This document shows positions 20,657 to 31,510 of a DNA stretch of 64,000 nt, in pieces (within the stretch, counting starts at the first letter, position 1; the number at the start of each line of letters is the position of its first letter). The notes below the pieces were generated by a model. It was not told the origin of the DNA. It searched no databases and saw nothing but the letters and a program-made list of their open reading frames with translations. The translations under genes were made by a program, and so were the position numbers. This DNA is from Rhyacophila brunnea (lineage: Eukaryota > Arthropoda > Insecta > Trichoptera > Rhyacophilidae), in contig JAGYXB010000176.1 in assembly GCA_022495005.1 (NCBI GenBank), positions 682,001-746,000 on the forward strand, in the 5' to 3' direction.

Positions 20657-20872
20657 GTTTATAAATATATAAAATTTCGTAAGTAAGTAAGTACTTGATT
20701 TTGATTCTAAATATAACCGTAATTTGCTAGTACATTTTTCTCAAAAAACTATTTTTACGAAACACCTGTTTTAATTTTTATCATATTATGTATGTATGCA
20801 CTATAATCCGCCGCTTTCACTAATTGGACCCTTGTTTGGTTTTTGGGCTGGCGGATTACTGAGAGAGTACTG

Positions 20873-21425
20873 TATCTTGAATAGTTTTGAAAAAAGAATG
20901 AAGTAGTTCTACTTTTAAACAATGGCTGTATAGGTGAAAATTATGTAGTAATTTTACAAAAAAAAATGTTTACACACTGTCTAATCCTAATACGATCCGG
21001 ACCGCCCTTTGTGTGCGCGCCCTCCATAGGTATTTCACGTATCCGCACCAAAAGCTCACTATTTCAAAATACAAAAGTGAAAAAAAACATAATATGATAT
21101 TGCCACGGCGAAACGATTTCACGAAAGAGAAAAAATATATAATTTCGTATGTTTGCAAAGCGCCTTTGTATCGCGATAGTTTGCGCAAGGAAATTGGAAT
21201 CGGGATTTTTTTTTTGTTTCTTGTGTGCTAGAAAAAAATAATTTGCCGACGGTTTTACGCGATTTTTACAGCACGCGAAAGTAATTGAAAATTGAAGTCA
21301 CGGCAAAATAACGCAAGTCAAATGTTATTACGGACCGAGAAAAATAGTATTTTTTTATTAGGTTCCTGGTGCGTTAATCAAGGTGAAGGCATTATGTAAT
21401 ATTCTAACCCACATTATTCTACCAA
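20873..21425. other. Unassigned
   Basis: Complementary frames of about 72 codons at 20970-21231 on both strands have no motif. Composition is mixed. Confidence 0.4.
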
Positions 21426-22413
21426 TCGTCGTTGCGCCTGCAAAATCCGACAAACATTTTTTTTGCGTTTTTACATTTTTACGCTATGTGATAGAACAAG
21501 ACTCGACGGATAGGCCTGTAAAACCCGTTTTCTAATATCAACGCTAGTTTAGAAAAATGCAAAATAAGCTATGTATTTTCACTTAAAAAATGGCTTGCAA
21601 AATACGCTATGAATATTCCGGTCACATATTGCATTTTAAAGTAAAAAAGTTACTATTAATTTCGCCTGTTAATGACACATAACGGAGTTTGCACTGACCT
21701 TTGCTTCAGAATGCGCCTTTTACTACCAGCGCTAGTGCACATAGCGGATTATTTATGTTTGTCGACAAATAATATTTAAGCAATAAAAAAGTGTAAAATT
21801 ACATTACATTGCACAATCATTTGTGTTTACTTAAAGAAGAGTGTTAATTTTAAAAACCCGGAAGGTAAGTTATACAACTGTTTATTATAATCTAATGTAA
21901 TTTTCTTATAATAAAATTGTTTAATTATTTATCCATCCTACTCTGGATATTTTTATTTCCCCTTCACTCGATAATTATTACTTATTTATATGTCAAATTT
22001 TGGCTGGGAAGATAAAGGTTTGTTCGATACAGACTATTGGCTTGGTTAAAGATGTTTTTCGCATAAAATTTATATCATTAAATTACGCAATTATCATTTT
22101 TTACCCGAGGTAAAATCCGCTATGTCTAAAATACGCGTTAATTTAAATCCGCTATGTGCTGCCTCAACCACAAAACGGATTTAAAGACCCAAATAAAATA
22201 AGCTATGTGCATTTTATCCACAAAAAAAATATTACGACTAAAGTGTTAAATTTTGTATTATTAAATATCATTTATACTGAATCCGAAGTAATTATCTAAT
22301 TTTCAGTTTATTTGCTTTGTAAAAAACGTGAGGCGTTGTTGAGTAAATCAGTTTTTTCCTTCTCCTGAAAAGTTGTGCTTTATTACATAGCGGATTTTGC
22401 AAGCGCGACGACG
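21426..22413. mobile_element. TIR element with a CGCTATG motif array
   Basis: The left end TCGTCGTTGCGCCTGCAAAA then TCCG is the near-inverse of the right end CGGATTTTGCAAGCGCGACG then ACG. Between the ends, CGCTATG-type words recur about nine times: plus at 21481, 21567 (AGCTATGT), 21604, 22117, 22149 and 22201 (AGCTATGT); minus at 21677 (degenerate), 21738 and 22385. Several are expanded to ATCCGCTATGTG. There is no open frame. The motifs could be transposase-binding sites. The superfamily is not assigned. Confidence 0.65.
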
Positions 22414-22583
22414 CAATGCTATCCGAAGAACTAAAATTTCTTACTAAAAACAGTTTTTTTTATAAACCCTGCCCATCCTGGACTTTCGTCGTTGTACACC
22501 ATATAACTAAAACACTCATTTATGTCAGCCAGAATATATGTAATCATTCTTACTTTTAAATTATAAAAAAAAATATAAATATA
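22414..22583. other. Spacer
   Basis: Nothing recognised. The 97-codon minus frame at 22431-22724 overlaps repeat D and has no motif. Confidence 0.3.
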
Positions 22584-23252
22584 TTTGTGGGATTCTATGT
22601 GGATCATCACCATCACTGTGGGAGTCGTCGACGTGTCGTTGATCGTGGTATTGAGGATGATGATGAAGAAGTCCAAGATGGATGCAGGAGCGAGTTTTAT
22701 TTGCAGCGTAAATAGTCGGTACAAGATTATGTTACAGTAGTTATGTTACAATACTTATGATAATGTTCCGAGGTCCAAATCTCTGTACAATGAGATGTTG
22801 TGCGGGACGATACGGAGATTCAGATAGTTACAGAGTAGATACTTAGATTCGAGTGACATTTCCAATGAATTATTATTCGCTATTTATACAATCAAAATAA
22901 TATTCTTTTTATTGAAATAATCGAGTCAGCTAATATCTGGCGTTTACGTCAATGGATTACTGACTAAGTGAAAAACGGATATGCGGAATTTTATTATTGC
23001 GGTTAGCTTCTTACCAAGTTTGCCATAATTCGACATTACAGAAAATAGATATTTAATTATTTGTAAATCTATAACTCTATATTATATTCTTTTAACAACA
23101 TTAACACTACAACTATCAGGCCATGAGGTCTTATGACCGCAGTGTAATGTGAGAAAATTATTTAAATATATAATGTGACCTCACTGAGAATTGAACTCGA
23201 GGCCCCCGGATGAAAGGCCATTGTCTTACGCACTACTTGGACTACGAGGGTT
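22584..23252 (+). repeat. Repeat D plus S3, composite copy
   Basis: Collinear over about 670 bp with 58398-59066. Shared blocks are GGGAGTCGTCGACGTGTCGT, GATGGATGCAGGAGCGAG, TATGTTACAATACTTATGAT, GACGATACGGAGATTCAGAT, TCGCTATTTATACAATCA, ATATCTGGCGTTTACG and a final minus-strand tRNA-like S3 block (23115-23252, TCACTGAGAATTGAACTCGA). The TCGCTATTTATACAATC words could be a promoter of an LTR-like unit. Terminal repeats were not demonstrated. Confidence 0.7.
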
Positions 23253-25045
23253 GAAAGACAACCCAGACGCAGAAAAACTTAACGATACTAATTAGAAATT
23301 CACCAGCGCTGATGTTTAGGATGGTTTATTTCCAAGGTTGACTGTATTATGCAGGCCGTAGCATTGAATTTTAAATTACGCTTAATCATCTATCATAACT
23401 TGTTTGCATTAAATTAAGATGTTTGATTGCTTATTTTATTCAAATTATTATCATTTATTTAAAATGCAATAAACATCAATTTCCAAAGTAAAATACAATA
23501 TTGGATTGAAAGTAGGTGTCAGCAATATCTAGCACTACCATTAAATTTTACAGATTCGTCTCACGAATTGACTATTATGGGCCTTGGTTTAGATCATCCT
23601 GTTCAGTTGGTGTGTTTCAACCTTTGCAGATTAATTTGCATATTTTATGAACGATAACACATTCACCTAAAGAGATAATAAACTCATTGTAGATACATCT
23701 CTTTGCTCATTGCATCAGATAAATAAAAAAAAACATAAAATAGAAAATCATAAAATGTATATGAAAGTTTACACTGTGAGTTAAGCAGTATTTAAAAAAA
23801 AATAACGTATACCTAGAGAAAACAAGTAACTGATGCTCTCGATTTTTAAGATACTTATTTGTGTTGTCCACATGAAACAAATTCATAAGCAAACAGTCAT
23901 AGTGTGAACGTAAATGAACTAATTTGACTGTATGCTTTATTTCAAAGCAACCTTTTATTTTAAAGTACCTACCTAATTACTTCGTAGTATTAGGGGAGAG
24001 TGGTGACGAATGAGACGTGTGTTCGACGGATGATTGATAATTCTCAGACCTAGCATAACTAAAAGTATTCATGTTCTAAAGAAATAAATGTATAAAATTA
24101 TTATCTATTACTTGGTATTCACTACATACTCGTAGTATAATAATTGTATGTTATCAAATATGTACGGTTACTTGTCTTTCTTAAGACATTTTACTTGTTA
24201 GTTTATATAGAAAAACAAAACTAACAGATAAATAAATTCCACTCGGTACTTGCTTTAGATCGTTAATTTTATAAAAATAAGCTGGGTCCGCGTATTCAAA
24301 GTAAAACCTAATCAAAAAAGGTTTTTAAATTACTCATTATGATAAAATAATATACTTAAGTTTTATCTGGTGGTTTTTTGTAATTATTAAAATCTGTATT
24401 ATCGTGTTGAAGATTTAGATAAGAAAACGACTGGTAAAGTAGATATAGTTCAATAAAATTGTAACAATGAGCAATATATTATGTTGGCTGTTAACCGAAA
24501 GTTTCGTGGTTTGAGCTTAAAATAAAACAATAATAAATTGCTGTGCTTTTTATTCTTTGTTTTCAGAATCAGTTTTCTATTAAAAATCAGCTGGTATAAT
24601 GTGACTATATCGCGCATAAAAATATAACTTATAAAACTGTCTACTTCAATGTCACTTTCCCCTATACATAGTTGGCTTTTTTGTTACACTAAAGCAGTGC
24701 TATGTTGTTAGTGGTAATGTCGTTATAATGAGAGCAGTTTTGAATAATTTATGAAACTAAATTAATGATTTTACCATTTTTTTCTAAATAAGTACACACT
24801 TGCCAGTACATTAATTTAGGTACGGCTATTATATTTTGTTTATTTTTTCTTTTCTGTAAAAAACGTCAAAATACTCAGTAATCATTTTTAATATTATTAT
24901 TAATTTGAAACGAATTATTATATAGCTATATAAACCCTGAAACTACATAATAATTAATTAATGGTAGAACGTCTGTTTCCGAAGCCATGGGTTGCGGAGT
25001 CGATTCACTAAACTACTTTAAAGAGTTATATAATACTTAAGTTTT
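23253..25045. other. Unassigned AT-rich DNA
   Basis: About 1.8 kb without a frame, family match or terminal repeat that I can support. It looks like unique DNA or very old repeats. Confidence 0.45.
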
Positions 25046-25049
25046 TCTT

Positions 25050-25287
25050 TTTTCTTTCGACCATGTCCGATCCTAATAGGATCATATGGGCCTCCACAGG
25101 GTAGAGGTTTGTATTAACAGATTTTGTTTTTACGAGAAATGGATGTCAGCCACTTGTTTAACCTATTAGGTCCATACCCTGACTCACACACAAATTGAAA
25201 AACAATATGTGTACTTGCCAGACCCAGGATTCGAACCTCAGACCCACGGCGTGATAGTCCAACGCTTATGCCGCGCGGCCACCGTGG
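25050..25287 (-). mobile_element. S1 SINE, near full length
   Basis: In minus orientation the tRNA-like head at 25220-25287 has both boxes: the inverse of CAGGATTCGAACC is the B-box, and GGCCGCGCGGCATAAGCG is A-box-like. The body and the 3' tail with palindromic TCCTAATAGGA follow. It is very similar to the copy at 34341-34578. Confidence 0.9.
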
Positions 25288-25479
25288 ATGTTTTAAATAT
25301 GTGTTTAAATAATATACTATCTTAAAATCTGAAAAATGCTTTGGACAGTTTTAAAACCCGATTTTTTATAATATATTACATAAAATTTTCTTGCGAATTA
25401 GGGTATAAATGTTTATGTATCTGTATTAATAATATATATTCTTAATTCAACGAAAACAAATAAATATGCATAAAAAAGT
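25288..25479. other. Spacer
   Basis: AT-rich; nothing recognised. Confidence 0.3.
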
Positions 25480-25694
25480 GTACAATATTTTGGTCAGATC
25501 GCTCATAGGATACTTAAAATACTAAGGTTTTGTTTAGGCAAAGTTTAATTGAATTTTAAAAATTATCCAGCACCATCTGCATATTGTATTATTAGTTGAA
25601 TGGAAGCAAATAACAATGACTGACAAAGCTTAGTGTGCACTGTTTATGTCGAATCTTAATAGCCTACCACCACCATTCGCCACTGATATAAGGA
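25480..25694 (+). repeat. MITE F right half
   Basis: Matches 57530-57725 in order: GGTCAGATCGCTCATAGGAT, CCAGCACCATCTGCATATTG, TGACTGACAAAGCTTAGTGT and the terminal CCACCATTCGCCAC. The left half is absent. Confidence 0.75.
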
Positions 25695-26464
25695 CTTAAA
25701 GAGTATTATAAATCCTTATGTACCTCAGTAGCAGAGTGAAGTAAGTCAACTTCTGATTTTGAATTTAATGCAATTTTATTTAAAAAAAATGCTCATATTT
25801 TGAGATGTAACATTAAAAAAAATAACAACATTATGTTTTTATACTGAAATAAAAAAAATTGTCACTCTGTCTCATTTGCTATATTTTATCTTTCAAATAT
25901 TTCACACTGGTCCCCTGAATAATTTCACTTTTGTGAGTTACCACCTTCTGCTTCTCAGCTCCAGATTTGTCATTACCGTTTAACGTTTGCATATTTTTAA
26001 TTATTTTTTTTATTAATAAACATTAATTTAAAAAAACTTGGAGTTCTCTGCATTGATAAACTATAAATATTTTATAATTACACTTAGTCCAGTGAAGAGA
26101 ATTGTATTTTTTTTAATGAAATCTCATTAAAACAAAAAATAAAATAAAATATAGTAATGCGAAAAAACAATATCATAATATATTATTTAGGACGTATTGC
26201 CAAGTATAATAATTCTCCTCTTTATAGGTTAGTCTTACAGTTATTGGAGGATTTCTGATAGTTATACGAAATTGTTGACTCTCTCAAGTGCGCCCTCGTG
26301 TACCCTGAAAGTGTCACAATGACGACCGGTCCTCTGGGTACATAATATATTTGTTTCTTTTTCCGTATTAACAGTGATATCAAAGTGTTGATGTTTTTTT
26401 CTCTCAAGTTATACACATTTTTATGCCATATTATATTTCTATACTCAGTCAATTCTTACCATTA
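25695..26464. other. Unassigned
   Basis: AT-rich. The 76-codon minus frame at 26222-26452 lies in a slightly GC-richer patch but has no motif. Confidence 0.4.
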
Positions 26465-26840
26465 AAGTCTGAAGAGTATATGGTGGCGCTTTTAGCAGTG
26501 GACCGGTAATTTGAAGGTGATGCTGGTGGTTGGTGGATTATGGATCTAGGGTGGGGGGTTTACACAGGATGTAAGACACTGACCTTTTTGCTGAGGGGGC
26601 TGGCGCGTGTTGAAGCCGCTTCGGTGTTCGGTACACTTTGGATGGATGATATATTATGAGATTGATGGATGATGACAATAAGTTCAGGATGGATGATATA
26701 GACGTGACGTACACTCAAACCGTAACAGGCTCAGTGCAACGAAGTTTGAACAGATATGTTTTGAATCACTCGGTAGTTAATGCGGCGCGGCAACACGTAC
26801 CCGTTCGTTCTCTTTAGATGACTGAATGTTCTTCGCAATC
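26465..26840 (+). repeat. Repeat E, copy 1
   Basis: Diverged match to 35140-35530. Shared landmarks are ATATGGTG..., a G-rich GGTGGGGGGTTTACACAGGA block, ACTGACCTTTTTGCTGAGG, and ATGTT...GGATGGATGATAT words. GATGGATGATAT repeats give local tandem structure at 26640-26705. The origin is unknown. Confidence 0.45.
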
Positions 26841-26977
26841 ACAATCTATTCATGACCCGTAACTGTCGATCACTTGGTTTTGTGGCAATAATAAATAAGA
26901 GGATTGGAATAGGTGGGGAATAAGGATGACGGCCACCATTTTTGGCGCAACCAGTATATGAATAGTAGAATATGCGC

Positions 26978-27470
26978 CCACGATAGCCGAGTGGTTTTAG
27001 CGTCGGCCTATAGCATCGTGGGTCCAACGTTCGAATCCTGGATCTGGCAAAGTACACATATATGTTTTTTTTTTAATTTGTGTATGTGTATGGTAGCATG
27101 TAGCATAGCTAGGGAAGACGATAGAAGAGCGATATGATCAAAGAAAATCGGACACGGAAAAAATCTGAAATCCTAATCAGTTTTAAAGTGTAGGCACTAT
27201 TAACTAAGTATGATTGAAAAACACTGATTTACACGTCAAAATATATAGCACAGTGTCTTATTTTATAACCTATTCATTAGGTCAGCATGCACAATCGATA
27301 TTGTCGAAGATTTACAACCACATTATAATACCAATAATACGGACCTAATAGGTTGAGCGAGTGGCTGACTTCCATTTATCGTAAAAACAAAATCTGTTAA
27401 TACAAACCTCTACTCTATGGAGACCCAGGAGGCCCAGTGGAGGATAAGGATCGGACATGGTCGGAAAAAT
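26978..27470 (+). mobile_element. S1 SINE in two pieces around a 250-bp insert
   Basis: The head and upstream body (26978-27090) have a good A-box-like ATAGCCGAGTGGTTTTAGCG and B-box CGTTCGAATCC. The body resumes at 27341 with GGACCTAATAGGTTGAGCGA and runs to the GGACATGGTCGG tail. In intact copies these parts are joined. The roughly 250-bp insert has no clear TIR. Confidence 0.75.
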
Positions 27471-27533
27471 AAAGGATAGAAAGTACGTCATTAATTATTG
27501 TATTGTCTGATAGAAAATATTAAACCCTATGTT

Positions 27534-28043
27534 GATAGACAACTTAATCCGTGTGAGCATATTGATTGGCGATATTAAACACCCATCTCCCATAGTGTTT
27601 AATTATGGCAAACTCAGTAAATAGCTGATTGCAATATTTTTTTCCGCGATATCCATTTTTCAACATAGTCAGCTATAACGAATGATGCAAACTCCATATA
27701 GTAACTGACTCAATAAGTATAATAATTATTTCCTTAAATATTCTTTTCAAGATATTATTTTGATTGTGAGTACATCAATAAAAAGCGGATCATAATTCAT
27801 TGGACATGTCACTCGAATATAAGTTCCCAGTCTGTTAGTATCTTGCTCTCTGTATCGCTCCGCACAACATCTCATTCTATTGAAATCGGACATTGGAGCA
27901 GTATCATAAGTATTGTAACATAACTACTGTAAAATAGTCTTGGTACCGACTGTTTACGCTGCAAATATAACTCGCTCCTCCATCCATCGGAGCAACCACC
28001 AAACCTCGACTTCTCATCTCTCCTTCTCACGACCTCTTCATCT
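27534..28043 (-). repeat. Repeat D copy, split by the mariner
   Basis: This is the inverse of the order at 22.6 kb: ATGTCACTCGAATATAAGTT, TCTGTATCGCTCCGCACAAC, GTAACATAACTACTGTAAAA, CTGCAAATATAACTCGCTCC and TCCATCGGAGCAACCACC. It resumes after the mariner at 29349 (TATCACACCATGGC). The mariner is therefore younger than this D copy. Confidence 0.7.
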
Positions 28044-28044
28044 A

Positions 28045-29348
28045 CGAGGGTGGGTCAATAAGTCCTTAGAAAAGCCGACAGGTGGCGCGACTAGTACTGT
28101 AAGCGGTTTGTTTTCATGCAGCGGCACTACCGATTTAGTATGCTGCGAAGTTTCAATCAGATTGGTCGGGTTGTTGTGTGTTTCTCGTACATTTAAAAAA
28201 AAACTTGCTTGTGGAAAATGGAAAAATGGAAAATGGAGAAAATTGAGTTTAGAGCTGTTATTAAACATTTTAATATAAAAGGGTTAACAGCAAAGGAAAT
28301 AAAAAATGAGTTGGATTTAGTTCACGGCATATCTGCTCCTTCACTTGCAACTATTTATAACTGGTTAAATGAATTTAAACGTGGTCGTACATCAACAAAG
28401 GATGAACCACGCTCAGGACGTCCTGTAGAGGTGACTACACCAGAAATGATCAATAAAATCCACGATATGGTGTTAAGTGACCAAAGATTAAAGTTGAGTG
28501 AGATAATTGAGGTTACAGGGATCTCAAAAAGTAGCGTCATTTCTATTTTACATGACAAATTGGGCATGAAAAAAATTTCTGCAAGATGGGTGCCGCGTTT
28601 GCTCACAGTTGACAATAAACGCAATAGGATGGTGGCCTCTAAATCCATGTTGTCGCTCATGCAACGCAATCCGGATGAATTTTTTCATCGCTTTGTGACT
28701 GTAGATGAAACATGGATACACCACTATACTCCCGAGACGAAAGAACAGTCAAAGCAGTGGATTGCGAAAGGCGAACCATGTCCAAAGAAGGCGTAAACCG
28801 TAAAATCAGCTGGTAAGGTTATGGCTACTGTATTTTGGGATGCACGTGGAATTATTTTTGTTGACTATTTGGAAAAAGGAAAAACAATAACAGGGGATTA
28901 TTATGCATCTTTATTGGACCAGCTAAAAAACAAAATTGAAGAAAAACGGCCTCATTTAAACAGGAAAAAAATCCTCTTTCATCAGGACAATGCCCGTGTT
29001 CACACATGTTTACGATCAATGGCTAAAATTGAAGAATTGAAGTTCGAATTGGTCGACCACCCACCGTATTCGCCAGATTTAGCCCCCAGTGACTTTTTCC
29101 TTTTCCCAAACTTAAAAAAATGGCTAAGTGGACAACGTTTTTTTTCAAATGAAGAAGTCATCGATCGGACAAATGCTTATTTTGAGGACCTTCCGAAAAC
29201 TTATTTTTCTGACGGTTTAAAAAAAATTGAGAAACGTCTAACCAAGTGTATTGAGCTCCAAGGAGATTATGTGGAGAAATAAAAAAAAAATACAAAAATA
29301 AAAACTGTATTAATGCTTTTTTCTTAAGGAATTATTGACCCACCCTCG
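28045..29348 (+). mobile_element. irritans-like mariner, nearly intact
   Basis: The TIRs of about 28 bp are CGAGGGTGGGTCAATAAGTC then CTTAGAA at the left, and the inverse of TTCTTAAGGAATTATTGACC then CACCCTCG at the right, with about two mismatches. TA is duplicated at 28043-28044 and 29349-29350. At 1304 bp it has normal mariner length. It encodes one transposase on the plus strand. It is inserted in repeat D and carries few defects, so it appears to be the youngest coding element in the window. Confidence 0.95.
28233..29282 (+). pseudogene. mariner transposase with one internal stop
   Basis: Cut-and-paste transposase, DD34D family. I chose the ATG at 28233 because MEKIEFRAVIKHF fits the N-terminus of irritans-type mariners; this gives 349 codons, about the family length. 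Domains by residue from that start: a first helix-turn-helix at about 7-52, a GRP linker near 62-64, a second helix-turn-helix at about 72-117, and WVPRLLT at about 119-125. Catalytic aspartates are D158 in TVDETW, D252 in HQDNA and D287 in APSD, with 34 residues between the last two. The only defect seen is TAA at 28794-28796, after PCPKKA. The same frame continues with TVKSAGKVMATVFWD up to the normal stop at 29280-29282. A single base change would explain it. It is probably inactive as written unless the stop is read through or is a sequencing error. Confidence 0.93.
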
Positions 29349-29380
29349 TATCACACCATGGCCCCCCTCAACCCTTTTGG
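29349..29380 (-). repeat. Repeat D, far side of the mariner
   Basis: Continuation of the D copy after the TA duplication (CACACCATGGCCCCCCTCAA). Confidence 0.5.
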
Positions 29381-30286
29381 CGTTTATGTTAGAAAATAAT
29401 AAATAAAACCCTAAAATCTTATAAGGTCGCGATATAATGGTAATTGTTTCGTTTATGTATATTTTACTCGTTTAATACAAGCTAAAACAAACTCTCGCGA
29501 TTGTGTTACAAAAATTATGTAAATTGAGAGTATTTAATGAATGGAAAACTCAAGCAAATTTTTTTGATAAGGTCTTTTTTGTTAATTCGGCAAGCAGATA
29601 AGTGTACCTTTTGCCAAATTGACAGTCGAAAACGGAATGAATTTTTCGGATTCCCTTGGGAAATTGCTTTTTTTTAATATATTTTTTTCATTAGCTAAGC
29701 TCCAAATCCCCTGCTAAATCAATTTTAATTCGGTGAAAGCTTAACAACGGATTTACTTTTGACAAGTTGGATAGACAAGGATGAATGATAATTTTATGAT
29801 ATTTCAGAAGCGATTCGACTTTTAAGGTCAAATATCAACTGTCATAGTAACTTTTCATGCTGGTTCTAGTTACAAGTAAATTTATATCTGTTTAATAACG
29901 TTACACTAACTTACTGTGCAGGCCAAGTATCATAAATCTCAAAAAAATATTGCATATCAAAATAATTAAAAACTATTTTTAAGCCATTTGTAAATTGACA
30001 AAAAATATTCCAGCCAAACGCTTAACGTAAGCCACAGGGTAAGTACAGAGTAAGCCACTCACTTTGTCATAAAATAATATATATAAAATAATAAATAAAT
30101 GTTATATAAAATAATATGTTAATCCAATGCCCACAGTTTTTTTCACATCCTGAACAATTTGATATTAGAAGGTTTACGCTACTTGGCCTGTACATTGACA
30201 ATATTATATGTTAACATACAGAATGACAAAATCTAAAATTTAGATGAGTTGAGAGAGAGAAAAAAGGCAGACCCGTTTGTTAAAAG
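29381..30286. other. Unassigned AT-rich DNA
   Basis: No recognised features or long frames. Confidence 0.4.
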
Positions 30287-30287
30287 T

Positions 30288-30698
30288 CGTACCATGAGTA
30301 CTTTAGTGTATTAAGTCAAAAAGTATCATAATGCAGTTTTATTCAGATTTTTTGCTTCATTTATTTCAATAACGTAACGTAACTCAAACAAAATGTGAAA
30401 TGCGTTGTAATTGAGTTACTTAACTAAAGAATTTTGAAAATATTTTAAGAAGTTGACTGCTTTACTATATTATTAAGATATACTATGGTAATACATGCAT
30501 GTGATGTATTTTTTTGGTGCTATAATACTGCATCAATGTGATGTATATTTTGGTGAAATTTTGATTTGATATACTAAAGTATTAAGTTCATTCAAAGTTC
30601 TTAAACGTACTGCAATATTACAGATATAAATGATTTGTGACTCCAAATATTCTCAAAACTATACTTTTGGAGTTAATACACTAACGTACTCATCGTGC
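30288..30698. mobile_element. Hairpin MITE 1
   Basis: ACCATGAGTACTTTAGTGTA then TTAAGTC is inverse to 30661-30698 (GAGTTAATACACTAACGTAC then TCATCGTGC). The arms are about 35 bp and the unit about 410 bp. It holds a short internal direct repeat (GTGATGTAT...TTTTGGTG). Noncoding. Confidence 0.75.
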
Positions 30699-30708
30699 AA
30701 AGTATATT

Positions 30709-31159
30709 ATGAGTTGTCTAGAGTCATAACTCACATATTTCAAAAATTGAGTTTTGAGATAATCGCAAAAAAAGCACCAGAGCACTGTTATTTGTACTAA
30801 GAAGAAAAGTATCAAACTTCCTTGAATATTAATGAGTCAACGAGTTGATTTACATTATTTAAAATATATATATATATATAATAATCCTAAGGCTGCAGAC
30901 ACACAGTACACTATGAGAAATAGAGCTCCTTTATTAGTTAGAAAGGCCTTGATGATAGAACTCACATTATTCATTGAAAACTATGAGTTATGACACTGAC
31001 AGTCAACTTTGTCAATGACTTTCATATTGTTTAAAGTAACTTTTGATAGCCAACTATTTTGCATTATAATATAGATAAATGTCTTTAGAATTACATGGTA
31101 TATTTACCTAAAAAATGCCAAAATTGCAAGATGTGAGTTTTGACTCTATGCGACTCGTA
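30709..31159. mobile_element. Hairpin MITE 2
   Basis: ATGAGTTGTCTAGAGTCATA then ACTCACAT pairs with the inverse of ATGTGAGTTTTGACTCTATG then CGACTCGTA. It is about 450 bp, noncoding, and immediately follows MITE 1. A short TA run lies at 30866-30882. Confidence 0.7.
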
Positions 31160-31384
31160 TACCTAATCGATTAAAAAATATCTAATGAGTATCAACCCTT
31201 GTTAGAAAAATAAATTTAATGTCTATTATATAATAACAGAACATAGTGTCATGTTAACATGTACATGACTAATAAATAAATAACAATATTCGCAAGTTAA
31301 TTGGCCAGTAATAAATTGTAGTGTCATTTAAACATGTTCTTTGTAGAACAATAACGTATAATTTCTCTGGTTGTCGTAGGAGAT
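31160..31384. other. Spacer
   Basis: AT-rich; nothing recognised. Confidence 0.3.
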
Positions 31385-31510
31385 ATTATTATAGCAATGA
31401 AATAATCACGGAAATACTCACATCTTTTGTGAACTCATCTGTAATCAAACCTGGAGCCTCCGAATGAAAAGCCAGTGCATTATGCAATTATTATGACTAC
31501 GGGGGTTTCC
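31385..31510 (-). mobile_element. S3 SINE-like copy
   Basis: Minus-strand tRNA-like head CTCCAGGTTTGATTACAG plus the shared body words (GCAATGAAATAATCACGG). Confidence 0.5.

Larger units (their letters stand above)
19183..20872 (+). mobile_element. pogo/Tigger-like element relic
   Basis: The right end reads GGCGGATTACTGAGAGAGTA then CTG, followed by TA. Its inverse begins CAGTACTCTCTCAGTAATCC, a CAGT-type end as in pogo/Tigger. The left end at about 19205 carries CAGTAATCCGCCGCTCG and then CTATAATCCGCCG. ATCCGCCG-type motifs occur singly or paired at 19208, 19242, 19778, 19802, 20811 and 20850. A transposase fragment lies inside. A 570-bp MITE (20086-20656) has inserted into the middle. Confidence 0.75.

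Noticed and set aside
22431..22724. 97-codon minus frame
   Set aside because: It crosses the boundary of repeat D and has no motif; the repeat explains it.
28355..28669. Minus-strand frame of 104 codons within the mariner
   Set aside because: Shadow of the transposase gene on the other strand.
30891..30930. Second Harbinger-like MITE end (GGCTGCAGACACACAGTAC)
   Set aside because: It resembles the left end of the 8112 MITE, but no inverse mate or target duplication could be found.
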